Shown here in pieces: positions 1 to 9,020 of a stretch of DNA of 64,000 nt; position 1 is the first letter of the stretch, and the number at the start of each line of letters is the position of its first letter. Location: positions 21,288 to 85,287 of the forward strand of contig CAMWLG010000004.1 in the NCBI GenBank assembly GCA_947175035.1, in the 5' to 3' direction. The position numbers and the translations under genes were made by a program. This DNA comes from an uncultured Lachnospiraceae bacterium. GTDB taxonomy: Bacteria; Bacillota; Clostridia; Lachnospirales; Lachnospiraceae. Under the pieces are notes generated by a model. It searched no databases. It was given only the letters and a program-made list of their open reading frames with translations, and was not told where the DNA came from.

Positions 1-2
1 TG

Positions 3-251
3 ACTGGAAATCCTTCGATGTTATATGGACATCCTGTAGTTGAAATAGATGCAGTAAAAGATTTGGAGTGTCTGATGCTGGTATCCACAGATGATAAGTT
101 GCAGAAAGAAATTGTAAGACTTTTAAAAAAACGTGGATTTAAATACATTTTAGCAGTCGATAATCGAATGATAGGCTCTTATAATTCTTATCAAAAGGAC
201 ATTATTAAGAATGTGAAGAATGATTTTATGGCATTGTGTAAAAGATTTTGA
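3..251 (+). CDS. C-terminal fragment of a surface-glycan protein, cut by the window edge
   Basis: The reading frame is open from base 3 and ends at TGA 249-251. The visible 82 residues look like the second half of a small Rossmann-like domain: a short 'P-x-L-Y-G-H-P-V-V-E-I-D' turn, a beta strand with 'LMLVSTDD', then a helix 'QKEIVRLLKKRGF'. The same kind of domain ends several neighbouring glycosyltransferases and a methyltransferase. The missing N-terminus is therefore probably a catalytic domain of that sort, but nothing visible says which. The first in-frame ATG, at 18, is internal to the domain and is not taken as the start. Confidence 0.55.
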   Translation, partial: TGNPSMLYGHPVVEIDAVKDLECLMLVSTDDKLQKEIVRLLKKRGFKYILAVDNRMIGSYNSYQKDIIKNVKNDFMALCKRF

Positions 252-309
252 AGAGCCATGGAGAACAGGATATGAGAAATAAAAAGTATAAGATGTGAGG
301 ACAAATCCT

Positions 310-1698
310 ATGTGTAAAATTTCTGTGATTATGCCGGTTTTTAATGCCGAGAAGTATGTAGGAATAGCTTTAGACAGTCTGTTAGAGCAAAGTTTTAAAG
401 ATATGGAAATCATATGTGTGGATGATGGATCTACGGACCAATCTTTAAAGATATTGCAGCAATATCAGAAAAAGGATGTACGCATTACTATTCTGCAACA
501 AGAGAATAAATTTGCAGGTGTGGCAAGAAATTTGGGAATGTCAGTGGCACGAGGGAAATATCTGTCCTTTTTGGATGCAGATGATTATTTCAGACCTGAT
601 ATGCTGCAAAGAGCTTATGAATGTGCCGAAGAAGAGAATGCAGATATTGTAGTGTTCGGTGGGGAAATGTTCAGTGAAGATATAAATAATGTAGATCCAT
701 ATCCTGCTTTGCTGAGAGGAGAATTGCTGCCACCTGCAATTAAGAACAGTTTCGAAAATAAAATTAAAATTGAAAATATTATGAATTTTACGATTCCGGT
801 GCCATGGAACAAATTATTTCGTAGGGAATTTATTCTAAATCAACAGTTGCAATTTCAAAATTATAAGAGAGCTAATGATTCATATTTTGTTTTGATGGCT
901 TTAGTGTTAGCCCAAAAAATTGGAATAGTACATGAAAAGCTGATTTGTTACAGAACAGGCAATGCAAACAGTTTACAAGGAAGCAGAAATGAAGCACCAA
1001 TGCAGTTTGCGGATGTATATTCGGATATTCAGAATAAACTTATGGAACTGAATCTATATGAGCAGGTGGAAAAAAGTTTTCGAAAAAGATGTTTATCTAC
1101 ATGTGTATATATGTTAGAGGCACTGACGAATGCGGATGCTTTTGAAAAACTTTATTTAAAATTACAAAGTGAATTATTTGCAAGGTTTAATATAATTGGT
1201 TCTCCAATGTCTGATTATTATGATAGATATGCTTATAACCAGTATCTATATATTTGTTCGCATACGCCTATGGAGTATTTGATGGACAAGCTTAAAAACA
1301 AAAATAAACAGAAAATGGAAGAATTGAATGAAACAATAAAAAAGGATAATAAAATTTTGAATCTATATGAAAGATGGCTAAGGTTAAAGGACAATAATTC
1401 AGGAATTTATACATTTTTTCAGGATAATGATTTTGAAAAAGTAGCTGTCTATGGAATGGGAAGTCTTGGAAGAAGTCTTTGCAGCGAATTAAGAAGCCAT
1501 AATATTGATATTACATATGTAATCGAACAGAACAGTGATAGGAAAAATAAAGATTTTACGTTTTATTCGATACAGGATGAATTGCCGGAGGCAGATGTAA
1601 TTATCATTACACCAATTACATTTTATGAGGAAATTGCAGAGCAGTTGGCTAAGAAAGTAAAATGTCCTTTGTTATCTTTTGATGATATAGTGCCATAG
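310..1698 (+). CDS. Family 2 glycosyltransferase with C-terminal Rossmann-like domain
   Basis: This is a GT-A fold sugar transferase of 462 residues. The N-terminal 220 residues carry the GT2 signature: 'ISVIMPVFNAEKYVG', then 'VDDGSTDQS', then the metal-binding 'LDADD'. It would move a nucleotide-activated sugar to a growing surface or flagellin glycan at the cytoplasmic face. The last 90 residues ('VAVYGMGSLGRSL ... ADVIIITP') form a separate small Rossmann-like domain that also appears in neighbouring genes. I chose ATG 310 because GAGG at 297-300 is well spaced from it; a GTG at 295 would have no ribosome binding site. The next gene follows after 10 bases, so they are probably co-transcribed. 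Donor and acceptor cannot be read from the sequence. Confidence 0.85.
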   Translation: MCKISVIMPVFNAEKYVGIALDSLLEQSFKDMEIICVDDGSTDQSLKILQQYQKKDVRITILQQENKFAGVARNLGMSVARGKYLSFLDADDYFRPDMLQRAYECAEEENADIVVFGGEMFSEDINNVDPYPALLRGELLPPAIKNSFENKIKIENIMNFTIPVPWNKLFRREFILNQQLQFQNYKRANDSYFVLMALVLAQKIGIVHEKLICYRTGNANSLQGSRNEAPMQFADVYSDIQNKLMELNLYEQVEKSFRKRCLSTCVYMLEALTNADAFEKLYLKLQSELFARFNIIGSPMSDYYDRYAYNQYLYICSHTPMEYLMDKLKNKNKQKMEELNETIKKDNKILNLYERWLRLKDNNSGIYTFFQDNDFEKVAVYGMGSLGRSLCSELRSHNIDITYVIEQNSDRKNKDFTFYSIQDELPEADVIIITPITFYEEIAEQLAKKVKCPLLSFDDIVP

Positions 1699-1708
1699 GG
1701 GGGATTGG

Positions 1709-2872
1709 ATGATTCGTATAGGTATTTTAACTTATTTTGCCAGTATAAATTATGGAGCTTTTTTACAGGCATATGCGCTGCAGAAATGTCTGGAAAGTAG
1801 GTATGAACATATTGCTGAGGTTGAAATCATTGATTATGATGCCAAGAGTGCCCATGATTATTATTTGAACAGACTTACAAGATTTGGTGTGACGGCAGGT
1901 GATAAGCTTTCTAAACAATATGAGGCGTTTATACAGGAAAGAAAAAGGCTAACATTATCGAAGGACAAGCTTATTTCTGATAATCTTGATGAGTTGAGAC
2001 AATTTCTTCAAGGAAAATACGATATTATCATTGCCGGAAGCGATCAGATTTGGAAAACGGATTCTTTTAGGGGATTTCCAAATGCGTACTGGTTAAATTT
2101 TGATTTGGGAGAGACGGTATATATGGCATATGCTGTTTCCGGAAGAAATTCTTATGAAGAGATGTCTTGGGATCAGCAGGAATATATTCGGAATGCTCTG
2201 AAACGGTTTATGTACATAGGAACCAGAGATGCAGTGACGAGAAATGAACTTTTGAAAATAGACAGCAGAATTGCGATTCAACGTAATTGTGATCCTTGTT
2301 TTTTAATGCCGCAGTTATTTAAGGTATCGGATGCAGATAAGAGAAAGATACGAGAAAAATATGGTATAAGCGATAGTCAGCCAATGATATCTATTATGAT
2401 GAAAAATATAGATATAGGAAACAGATTGTATAGAATGTTGAAATATGATAATACGGCACTGCACTTGTACGATGCTAATGGAAATATGCGGGAAAACAAT
2501 CTGGTGGAAGTCTCGCCTTTTGAATGGAGTAGTTTAATTGCGGCATCGGATTTGGTCATTACAGATTTTTTTCATGGAACCGTATTTTCTATTTTGCATT
2601 GTGTTCCGTTCATATCAGTAGAATGGGAAGAAAAAGGTAGGGGAAAGATTGAGAATCTTTTATTGGAAAACGACATGAGGGATAAGTTTGTATATCGGAG
2701 TGATTATAATGGTAATAATAGGGCTTTGGCAATAGACTTATATACGAGAGGGAGAAAATTGATAAAAGATTACACTCCTGATATGGCAGAAAGGGCGATG
2801 ACAAGGGAGTTGCAAAAGTCAAATACTTTTTTTGCGGAATTGGATAATGTGATAGATTCAATACAAAGGTGA
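1709..2872 (+). CDS. Polysaccharide pyruvyl transferase family protein
   Basis: The 387-residue protein matches the polysaccharide pyruvyl transferase family (CsaB/WcaK type). It opens with 'IGILTYFASINYGAFLQAYAL', has the family core 'AGSDQIWKTD' near residue 110, and a late 'SDLVITDFFHGTVFSIL' segment typical of this GT-B-like fold. Members transfer pyruvate from phosphoenolpyruvate to a sugar hydroxyl pair, forming a ketal that adds negative charge to a surface glycan. A GGGGGATT ribosome site precedes ATG 1709. The following MurB-like gene begins 17 bases after the TGA stop, so the two may act on the same sugar. Confidence 0.85.
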   Translation: MIRIGILTYFASINYGAFLQAYALQKCLESRYEHIAEVEIIDYDAKSAHDYYLNRLTRFGVTAGDKLSKQYEAFIQERKRLTLSKDKLISDNLDELRQFLQGKYDIIIAGSDQIWKTDSFRGFPNAYWLNFDLGETVYMAYAVSGRNSYEEMSWDQQEYIRNALKRFMYIGTRDAVTRNELLKIDSRIAIQRNCDPCFLMPQLFKVSDADKRKIREKYGISDSQPMISIMMKNIDIGNRLYRMLKYDNTALHLYDANGNMRENNLVEVSPFEWSSLIAASDLVITDFFHGTVFSILHCVPFISVEWEEKGRGKIENLLLENDMRDKFVYRSDYNGNNRALAIDLYTRGRKLIKDYTPDMAERAMTRELQKSNTFFAELDNVIDSIQR

Positions 2873-2889
2873 TTATTGGAGACAGAGTG

Positions 2890-3726
2890 ATGCAAATTAA
2901 ACAGAACGAAAGTCTAAAAGAGCATACAACTTTTAGAATGGGCGGAAATGCTATCCGATATGTTATCCCCGAAAATCTTAATGAATTAGTAAGTGCCTGC
3001 AATTCGGAGGAAAACATAAAATTTATAGGAGGTGGGTCGAACATATTAATTGCTGAGCATGAGTATGAGATAGTAATTGATTTGGGTAAATTTGATACAT
3101 CTATACAGCGATTAGAGGACGGGAAATACAGAGTTGGCGCCTCGGTGAGATTACAAAATTTAATAAATAGCATTAATAAGGATGAAAATGGAGGAATAGA
3201 ATATCTGTTTTCTGTGCCGGGTCTTGTTGGGGGGGCTGTTACGATGAACGCAGGCAGAGGAAGAAAATATAATAAATGTATTTCGGATTATATTGTGTCT
3301 GTAGATGCCCTTGTAGATGGTAGTATTAAAACATTTATAAAAGAAGAGTGTGGATTTGGCTATAGAAATTCGATTTTTAAGAATTCCAATATGATAGTGG
3401 TAGCTGTTGTATTCGATTTTCCAAAGGTATCCGTATCCGAAAGCGAGAAATTGAAAAAAGAGAGAATAGAACTTTGCAAGGAGAATCAAGATAATTCTCT
3501 ACCTAATTTTGGCTCTGTTTTTATGGAGTACGATTTTAAAATAATGAATTTTGTAAAAAAGATATCCTTGAGAAGCGGTGGATGTCATTTTTCCCGAAAA
3601 ACGAGTAATTGGTTGCTGAATGACGGGGGAAACTATAAGAAAGCGCTGAAGTGTATTAAAAGAGTAGAATTACTTCACAAAATATTTCGGAGAAAATGCA
3701 AAAGGGAAGTAATTATTTGGGAATAG
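2890..3726 (+). CDS. MurB-like FAD-dependent enolpyruvyl reductase
   Basis: The 278-residue protein resembles UDP-N-acetylenolpyruvoylglucosamine reductase. Family landmarks are in order: 'FRMGG' near the start, the FAD-binding 'GGGSNILI', 'VPGLVGGAVTMNAG', the substrate-loop 'YRNSIF', and 'FGSVF', whose serine corresponds to the usual proton donor. A glutamate is also present near the C-terminus. The catalytic set looks intact, so it is probably an active flavoprotein. Its position after a pyruvyl transferase and before a methyltransferase in a surface cluster argues for a specialised glycan role rather than peptidoglycan housekeeping. That role is inference. ATG 2890 has TTGGAG 8 bases upstream; an upstream GTG at 2869 overlaps the previous stop and is less likely. 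Confidence 0.75.
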   Translation: MQIKQNESLKEHTTFRMGGNAIRYVIPENLNELVSACNSEENIKFIGGGSNILIAEHEYEIVIDLGKFDTSIQRLEDGKYRVGASVRLQNLINSINKDENGGIEYLFSVPGLVGGAVTMNAGRGRKYNKCISDYIVSVDALVDGSIKTFIKEECGFGYRNSIFKNSNMIVVAVVFDFPKVSVSESEKLKKERIELCKENQDNSLPNFGSVFMEYDFKIMNFVKKISLRSGGCHFSRKTSNWLLNDGGNYKKALKCIKRVELLHKIFRRKCKREVIIWE

Positions 3727-3782
3727 ATTAGGTTGTTGCAATATGCGGACAAAGAATGAATTTGAATAAGGAGGACGACAAA

Positions 3783-4697
3783 ATGAACAATTATGACGAT
3801 GTAGAGAGGCAATACGAGGCATATACCAAAAAGCGAAAAGACATGCTGTATTATAAATACATAAGAAGTTTGATTGCGGTCTGCTCTTCAAATACAGAGG
3901 CTATTTTGGACGTGGGGTCAGGCGGCATTGACGTGCTTTCACATTGTAGCAATATACCTTATAAAGTAAGCTTGGATATGAGATATCCTGTATGTGGAGA
4001 GGACATTGAAGCAATTAGACAAGATTTTTTGGAATATGAACCGGAGAGGGTATTTGACATAGTATGTTGTTTTCAAGTTCTTGAACATATTCAGGATGTA
4101 GAAATTTTTTGTCGGAAATTAATGCGATTATCCAGGAATCTTGTAATTGTATCCGTTCCATATATGTGGAAAGAAGGACGGTGCAAATCTCATGTTCAAG
4201 ATCCGGTCGATTATGATAAGCTGGTTGGCTGGTTTGACTGTGCACCCGCTTTTTGCAATATTGTTGAAGAACGTATGGTTGCAGTTTTCTTAAAGGATAA
4301 AAACATAAGAGAAAATCTGCTTGAACAGAACGGAAGAGAATTCGCTGATTTTGACCAGCATTTTCTGACTGCATCAGCCAATGCCGAGTTGAAATTTGAG
4401 TGCTCAGAGGGGGAACGAAAGATTGTTTTGTGGGGAAACGGTAATTGTTTGGCAAGAAATCTTTCCAAAGTGCTCGAGCGCTGCGAAGTCAAATATGTCT
4501 GCGACAACGATCCTAATAAATGGGGAGATGTTGTGGGGGGGTTAGACATCAAGTGTATTCCGCCACAGGCATTGGTCGGGCTGAAAAATATTTTTGTGAT
4601 TATTATGATTGATGATTCAGGAATTGCAATTCAGGTAGCCAATCAGTTGTTGAATATGGGAATCAGAGAATATGAATATCTTCATAATTGGCTGTGA
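3783..4697 (+). CDS. SAM-dependent methyltransferase with C-terminal Rossmann-like domain
   Basis: Residues 1-190 form a class I methyltransferase. Motif I is 'ILDVGSGGIDVL', motif II 'VSLDMRYP', and the 'FDIVCCFQVLEHIQD' strand-turn matches the Methyltransf_11 type. Residues 200-304 are a second Rossmann-like domain with a 'KIVLWGNGNCLARNL' glycine turn and 'VCDNDPNKWGD', of the same kind as the tails of nearby glycosyltransferases. It probably methylates a sugar in this pathway. ATG 3783 was chosen because AAGGAGG at 3768-3774 sits 8 bases upstream; the ATG at 3756 would lie before that site. The substrate is not identifiable. Confidence 0.8.
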   Translation: MNNYDDVERQYEAYTKKRKDMLYYKYIRSLIAVCSSNTEAILDVGSGGIDVLSHCSNIPYKVSLDMRYPVCGEDIEAIRQDFLEYEPERVFDIVCCFQVLEHIQDVEIFCRKLMRLSRNLVIVSVPYMWKEGRCKSHVQDPVDYDKLVGWFDCAPAFCNIVEERMVAVFLKDKNIRENLLEQNGREFADFDQHFLTASANAELKFECSEGERKIVLWGNGNCLARNLSKVLERCEVKYVCDNDPNKWGDVVGGLDIKCIPPQALVGLKNIFVIIMIDDSGIAIQVANQLLNMGIREYEYLHNWL

Positions 4698-4755
4698 AGC
4701 ATTACTGCTAATTAAAATGGGGAAGAGACTTGAGCAGATAGGGAGAAATTATTAG

Positions 4756-5889
4756 ATGAGATATGAACCACAGGCGGATAAATATTATTTAACTGCAGAA
4801 AATTTTATGTTTTATCAGAATAAAATCTGGTTCTCAGAGATTCAGTGTAATGAATTGTATTATTATGATATCCAACAGCAAAACTCGCATTTGGCATGCA
4901 AATTCCATGATGAGGTTGAGTATCAAACCAGATTGTTTGGCGATTTGATTCCTGTCGAAGATAAATTGTACATGACGCCATATGCAGCGGGAAAACTGTA
5001 TGAGGTGGATATTGCAACGGGCAATATCAGAGGGATTGAAATAGATCTTCATCCAAAGACGGTGAAGCATTTGTATAACGAAGCAGTAAAATTTTTATCA
5101 GGTCATGCCTATAAAGACTGTATCTACTTAATGCCGGTATCTTATCCCGCAATCATTGAATATAATTGTCTTACTGGAAAAATAAGTTATTATGATGAGT
5201 GGATAAGCCAATTAGAGGAAAGTCAACGGGGAGTTTTTTTCCGAAAAACGATTATGGTTGGAAGTAAAATATATGCGCCCGGCTGTATGGGAAATTATGT
5301 CTTGGAATTTGATGTTGAGACAAAACAATATCATTTTTTTGAAGTAGGGGATAAAACATGTTCTTATTCCTCAATTTGTCAGGTTGGTGAATGGTTTTGG
5401 CTGTCACCTCGTGGAAGAGGACCTATCGTGAAATGGAAGGTGGATACCAATCAGTGGGAAGCATATCGGAACTTTCCGGCTGCATATGTACCATGTGAAT
5501 TCAGTTATGCTGATATTGTTTATTTCGGGGGTTATATTTACTGTATTCCGTTATCCTCGAAAGTTGTTATGAGAATTGAGGAACGAAATAATTTAATAGA
5601 AAGCTTTTATGCGGAAAAGTTACATGCACAAGTAAATGCATGTATCGTTAATCATAAAATATATTTTTTCTCCCGAATGACAGGAGAGATGATGATTGTT
5701 GATGCTGAAGGAAATTATGAATGCAGGGAATTGCTTATGCCGGAAAAGCAAAAACAATATCATCAAAAAAATACTTCCGGTACATATCGGGTACTGGTAA
5801 AGAATGAACCCCAAAAGGAAGGGGATATTTTGCAGGAAGATTATTCGGAAGCTCTGAATGATTATTTACAATATGTGTTACAGAATTGA
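4756..5889 (+). CDS. Predicted beta-propeller (kelch-like) protein of unknown function
   Basis: I do not recognise a named family. The 377 residues contain repeated four-strand units such as 'NELYYYDIQQQN', 'GKLYEVDIATGNI', 'IEYNCLTGKISYYDEW' and 'YVLEFDVETKQYHFFE', spaced about 45-60 residues apart. This is the pattern of kelch or NHL-like propellers. There is no signal peptide, so it is probably cytoplasmic. It sits last in the AT-rich glycan block and could be a scaffold or binding protein for glycan enzymes, which is inference. Its TGA is immediately followed, in the same frame, by a headless gene remnant. Confidence 0.55.
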   Translation: MRYEPQADKYYLTAENFMFYQNKIWFSEIQCNELYYYDIQQQNSHLACKFHDEVEYQTRLFGDLIPVEDKLYMTPYAAGKLYEVDIATGNIRGIEIDLHPKTVKHLYNEAVKFLSGHAYKDCIYLMPVSYPAIIEYNCLTGKISYYDEWISQLEESQRGVFFRKTIMVGSKIYAPGCMGNYVLEFDVETKQYHFFEVGDKTCSYSSICQVGEWFWLSPRGRGPIVKWKVDTNQWEAYRNFPAAYVPCEFSYADIVYFGGYIYCIPLSSKVVMRIEERNNLIESFYAEKLHAQVNACIVNHKIYFFSRMTGEMMIVDAEGNYECRELLMPEKQKQYHQKNTSGTYRVLVKNEPQKEGDILQEDYSEALNDYLQYVLQN

Positions 5890-6129
5890 AGATTCCTGTC
5901 GCGGCGACAACGCAGTGATCCGACGCATCAGCGGACAAGGTTTCCCGTTGGTTATCGCCTTTCCGATGGAGTTGACAATAGTAAAGAAAAACAAAGAGAG
6001 GGATTTCATGGGAAAAAGGTCTACTCCCCTGAAGAATATGTGCCTGCCAACGAGGGTGCGATAATAGTTGCAAACATTGCACACTCCACTGAGATTCGCG
6101 ATCAGCTGAAAGAACTGGGCGCCAGATAA
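5890..6129 (+). pseudogene. Headless remnant: C-terminal Rossmann-like domain of a lost glycan gene
   Basis: The frame directly after the preceding stop stays open for 79 codons to TAA 6127-6129, yet has no ATG and no ribosome site. Its product from about codon 27 contains 'GVDNSKEKQREGFHGKKVY', then 'SPEEY', then 'AIIVANIAHSTEIRDQL'. That is the second half of the small Rossmann-like domain found at the ends of the neighbouring glycosyltransferase and methyltransferase genes. Base composition rises in GC at this point. The simplest reading is that the AT-rich block 1-5889 replaced the front of an older gene, leaving its tail. Confidence 0.65.
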
Positions 6130-6140
6130 AGGAGACTTCT

Positions 6141-7352
6141 ATGATACTTTCTGTCATTGTACCTGTTTACAATACCAAAGCCTACCTTCCCCGCTGCCTT
6201 GACAGTATCTTAAAGCAGCAAATTTCGGATATGGAGATCATCTGTGTTGATGACGGCTCCACGGATGGCTCCGGCGAGATTTTGGATCAATACGCTGCCA
6301 GGGATACCAGAATCCAGGTAATCCATAAGGCCAATGCGGGCTTAGTGGCGGCAAGAAAAAGCGGGCTGGAGGTTGCCAGAGGAACGTATACTGCGTATGT
6401 GGACAGTGACGACTGGATTGAACCTGAAATGTATAAAACGCTGTGCGATGTGGCAAAGCAGTATGGAGCAGATATGGTTTGCAGCGATATTATTCATGAA
6501 AGAGGTATTTCTGTAGTGTTCTGTAACGGTTTTCCCGAGGGGCTATACATAGGTAAGGAGTTGGATACTTTGCGAGATCAGACTTTCTTCTATGAGAGTA
6601 GCAAGATAACCGGAATCAATCCTTCCCTCTGTATCAAGCTCTTTTTGACCTCCATGCTGCAAAAAGCACAGTCTGCCGTACCAGATGAGGTGGACTATCT
6701 CGAGGATCGCCTATGTACCCTTGCCTGTATGCTGGAGGCAAAGTCCGTCTATATCTTGAAGAAAGCCTTTTACCACTATGTATTTTACGACGACTCCATG
6801 AGCCATCAGGAGGATACATATCATTTGGATAAGCTGGGAAAGGCATACCGGGCTTTCCAATCCATGTATCAGCATCCGAATTTTTCGGAAAAGCTACGAG
6901 TACAATGCGAAATATATATGATAAAAATGATACATGAAGGCATGAATAACCGCCTAGGGTTCTCCATATCTGACCTGATGTGGATCAACCCCAGGTGGAC
7001 AGAGAGATTCCCTGCGGGATCAAAAATAATATTGTACGGAGCCGGAAAACTGGGCAAGGTTTACTACCGTCGAATTGCATCCGATCCCACAGGAAGACTG
7101 CTGCTCTCCGGCTGGGTGGATCGGAATTATAAGAATCTAACCGGATATCCGCAGGATATAAATGCCCCGGAGTACATCCGTACTGCGGATTACGACTATG
7201 TATTGGTGGCTGTGGCGGACAGGCAGCCTGCCCAGGAAATATGTGAGCAATTGATAAATGACTATAAGGTGGATGCGGAAAAAATCGTCTGGTTGGAGCC
7301 TCAGGCAGTATTCTGGGAATATGCCGAGGCAGCCGGACTGCTAAAGGGATGA
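6141..7352 (+). CDS. Family 2 glycosyltransferase with C-terminal Rossmann-like domain
   Basis: The 403-residue GT-A enzyme shows 'LSVIVPVYNTKAYLPRCLD', 'VDDGSTDGS' and the metal-site 'VDSDDWIEPEM' within the first 100 residues. From about residue 290 a second domain begins with 'KIILYGAGKLGKVYYRRI' and 'GWVDRNYKNLTG', again the small Rossmann-like module. AAAGGAG precedes ATG 6141. The next gene, a polymer phosphotransferase-like enzyme, starts 19 bases downstream, so the pair probably acts sequentially on one glycan. Sugar specificity is unknown. Confidence 0.87.
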   Translation: MILSVIVPVYNTKAYLPRCLDSILKQQISDMEIICVDDGSTDGSGEILDQYAARDTRIQVIHKANAGLVAARKSGLEVARGTYTAYVDSDDWIEPEMYKTLCDVAKQYGADMVCSDIIHERGISVVFCNGFPEGLYIGKELDTLRDQTFFYESSKITGINPSLCIKLFLTSMLQKAQSAVPDEVDYLEDRLCTLACMLEAKSVYILKKAFYHYVFYDDSMSHQEDTYHLDKLGKAYRAFQSMYQHPNFSEKLRVQCEIYMIKMIHEGMNNRLGFSISDLMWINPRWTERFPAGSKIILYGAGKLGKVYYRRIASDPTGRLLLSGWVDRNYKNLTGYPQDINAPEYIRTADYDYVLVAVADRQPAQEICEQLINDYKVDAEKIVWLEPQAVFWEYAEAAGLLKG

Positions 7353-7371
7353 ATGTGCATAGGAGGCTTAT

Positions 7372-8907
7372 ATGAAACTGGAACGTTTAGTGCAGGAAAA
7401 TATAGATAGGATTGCGGGCAAGGGCATTGTATGTTATGGGAAATCCGAAGCCTATCTCAGAGATTTGTGTGCCCGATTCCCATTGCAGGATAAGCTTTGG
7501 GGAATCATAGATGACGATAAGCGCAAACAGGGGGAATTGCTGTTTTGCGGCAGAAGACTGCCGGTAATGGACTCGTCCGCTCTTTCACGGATCGATTGGA
7601 AAGAGAATATCCTTCTGATTACTGACGGCTATTATAGAGAGTATTATGAGGCTTTATGCCAAAACAGCTATATTGTGGAAAATGTAGATACTATTTACTA
7701 TTTTCCAAACCGTGATACGGAATATGAGCTTGAATATCGGGAGCATTATCAGAATCATGCGTTGGAAAATATAATTGTATTCCGCTGTGGTCCCCAGGCC
7801 TCTGTCTATGTGAAGGGAATGGATTTTGCGGACAACGCACGGGCTTTGTTTGAATATATGCTTGCGCAAGGGTATAACGAGCGGTACAAGCTGGTCTGGC
7901 TGGTAAAGCATCCGCAGGAGTTTGATAAGTGGAGGAACTATAAAAATGTTGAATTTATGTCCTTTGACTGGGCTGGTTCAGAAAACAGGGAAGAACGCGA
8001 CCGTTATTACAGGGCACTCTGTCTTGCAAAGTACATTTTTTTCACAGACGCATACGGAGTTGCGAGAAACTGCCGCCCGGATCAGACGCGCGTTCAACTG
8101 TGGCATGGCTGTGGTTTCAAAACGAGGACAAATTTTGTGCGCTGCGAGAAAAGATATGAATATATGACGGTGATCAGCGAAATCTATTCAAAGATCCACC
8201 AGGATATCTATGGACTTAGGGCCGACCAGATACTTGTGACAGGATATGCAAAGCATGATTGGCTTTTCCACCCTATCACGGACTGGCAGGAGAAACTGGG
8301 AGTTGCAAAAGCGCGGAAGTATATTTTCTGGCTGCCAACGTTTCGCAGAGCGAAAACAGGGCTTGAGAATCTGAGCGAGTATGATCTGGAGGGGCAGACA
8401 GGGCTGCCCATAGTCCGTACATACGAGGAGTTATCACAGTTGGATGAGCTTTTACGGAGTCTGGATATGGTGCTTGTCTTAAAGCTGCATCCAGTGCAGG
8501 ACAGGGAAAAGATCGGCAGGATTGATATGGAAAATATAGTGGCTCTGGACAATGAGCAGCTCGTGGATCTGGATATACAGATCAATCAACTGCTGGGGCA
8601 TGCGGACGCCATGATCAGTGATTATTCCTCGGCTGCAGTGGACTATCTGGTGCTGGACCGGCCCATCGGATTTACACTTGATGATGTGGAAGAATATGCG
8701 GAAAGCAGAGGGTTTGTATTTCCTGATATTAAAGAATGGCTGCCCGGTAAAGAATTGTTTTCCTTTGAGGACTTTTGCTCCTTTGTCAGAGAGATTGGGG
8801 CAGATGTAGACTCTACGAGGGAAAAGAGGAAGATGTTAAGGGAAAAGCTGCTTCAATACGGAGATGACAATAATTGTAAGAGAATTATAGAGGCGTTGGG
8901 GATATAG
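7372..8907 (+). CDS. CDP-glycerol/ribitol phosphotransferase-like protein (TagB/TagF family)
   Basis: Residues 1-115 form a Rossmann-like module ('GIVCYGKSEAYLRDL', 'GIIDDDKRKQGE'), here at the N-terminus. Residues 125-511 match the Glyphos_transf (PF04464) GT-B fold: 'QTRVQLWHGCGFKT' near residue 243, 'VLVLKLHPVQD' near 365, and the nucleotide-site 'MISDYSSAAVDYLVLDRP' near 415. Such enzymes transfer a polyol phosphate from a CDP-polyol to a glycan or teichoic acid. With a CDP-ribitol synthesis module a few kilobases downstream, ribitol phosphate is a reasonable donor, but glycerol phosphate cannot be excluded. Confidence 0.82.
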   Translation: MKLERLVQENIDRIAGKGIVCYGKSEAYLRDLCARFPLQDKLWGIIDDDKRKQGELLFCGRRLPVMDSSALSRIDWKENILLITDGYYREYYEALCQNSYIVENVDTIYYFPNRDTEYELEYREHYQNHALENIIVFRCGPQASVYVKGMDFADNARALFEYMLAQGYNERYKLVWLVKHPQEFDKWRNYKNVEFMSFDWAGSENREERDRYYRALCLAKYIFFTDAYGVARNCRPDQTRVQLWHGCGFKTRTNFVRCEKRYEYMTVISEIYSKIHQDIYGLRADQILVTGYAKHDWLFHPITDWQEKLGVAKARKYIFWLPTFRRAKTGLENLSEYDLEGQTGLPIVRTYEELSQLDELLRSLDMVLVLKLHPVQDREKIGRIDMENIVALDNEQLVDLDIQINQLLGHADAMISDYSSAAVDYLVLDRPIGFTLDDVEEYAESRGFVFPDIKEWLPGKELFSFEDFCSFVREIGADVDSTREKRKMLREKLLQYGDDNNCKRIIEALGI

Positions 8908-8961
8908 GTTTGCATGAAGCTGTTTCAGCTTCCCATTTCAGTTTCCTATTGGAAAAAAGAT

Positions 8962-8989
8962 TTGTATTTGCCCGGTAAACTGTTATAAT
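8962..8989 (+). promoter_or_regulatory. Sigma-A type promoter before the AAA-ATPase/nuclease gene
   Basis: TTGTAT (8962-8967) and a perfect TATAAT (8984-8989) are separated by 16 bases, 31 bases ahead of ATG 9021. It suggests that the downstream gene is transcribed on its own rather than with the glycan genes. Confidence 0.6.
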
Positions 8990-9020
8990 AAGCATAAGAT
9001 ATTTGTGGAGGGTAATTTCA

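Noticed and set aside
5858..6064. 68-codon frame overlapping the end of the propeller gene.
   Set aside because: It is in a different frame from the Rossmann-like remnant and has no recognisable content.
7922..8167. 81-codon frame inside the phosphotransferase-like gene.
   Set aside because: It is a shadow of the real gene, which has strong family motifs over the same bases.
8916..8932. GAAGCTG-TTT-CAGCTTC hairpin after the phosphotransferase-like gene.
   Set aside because: No T-run follows, so a terminator role is not supported.
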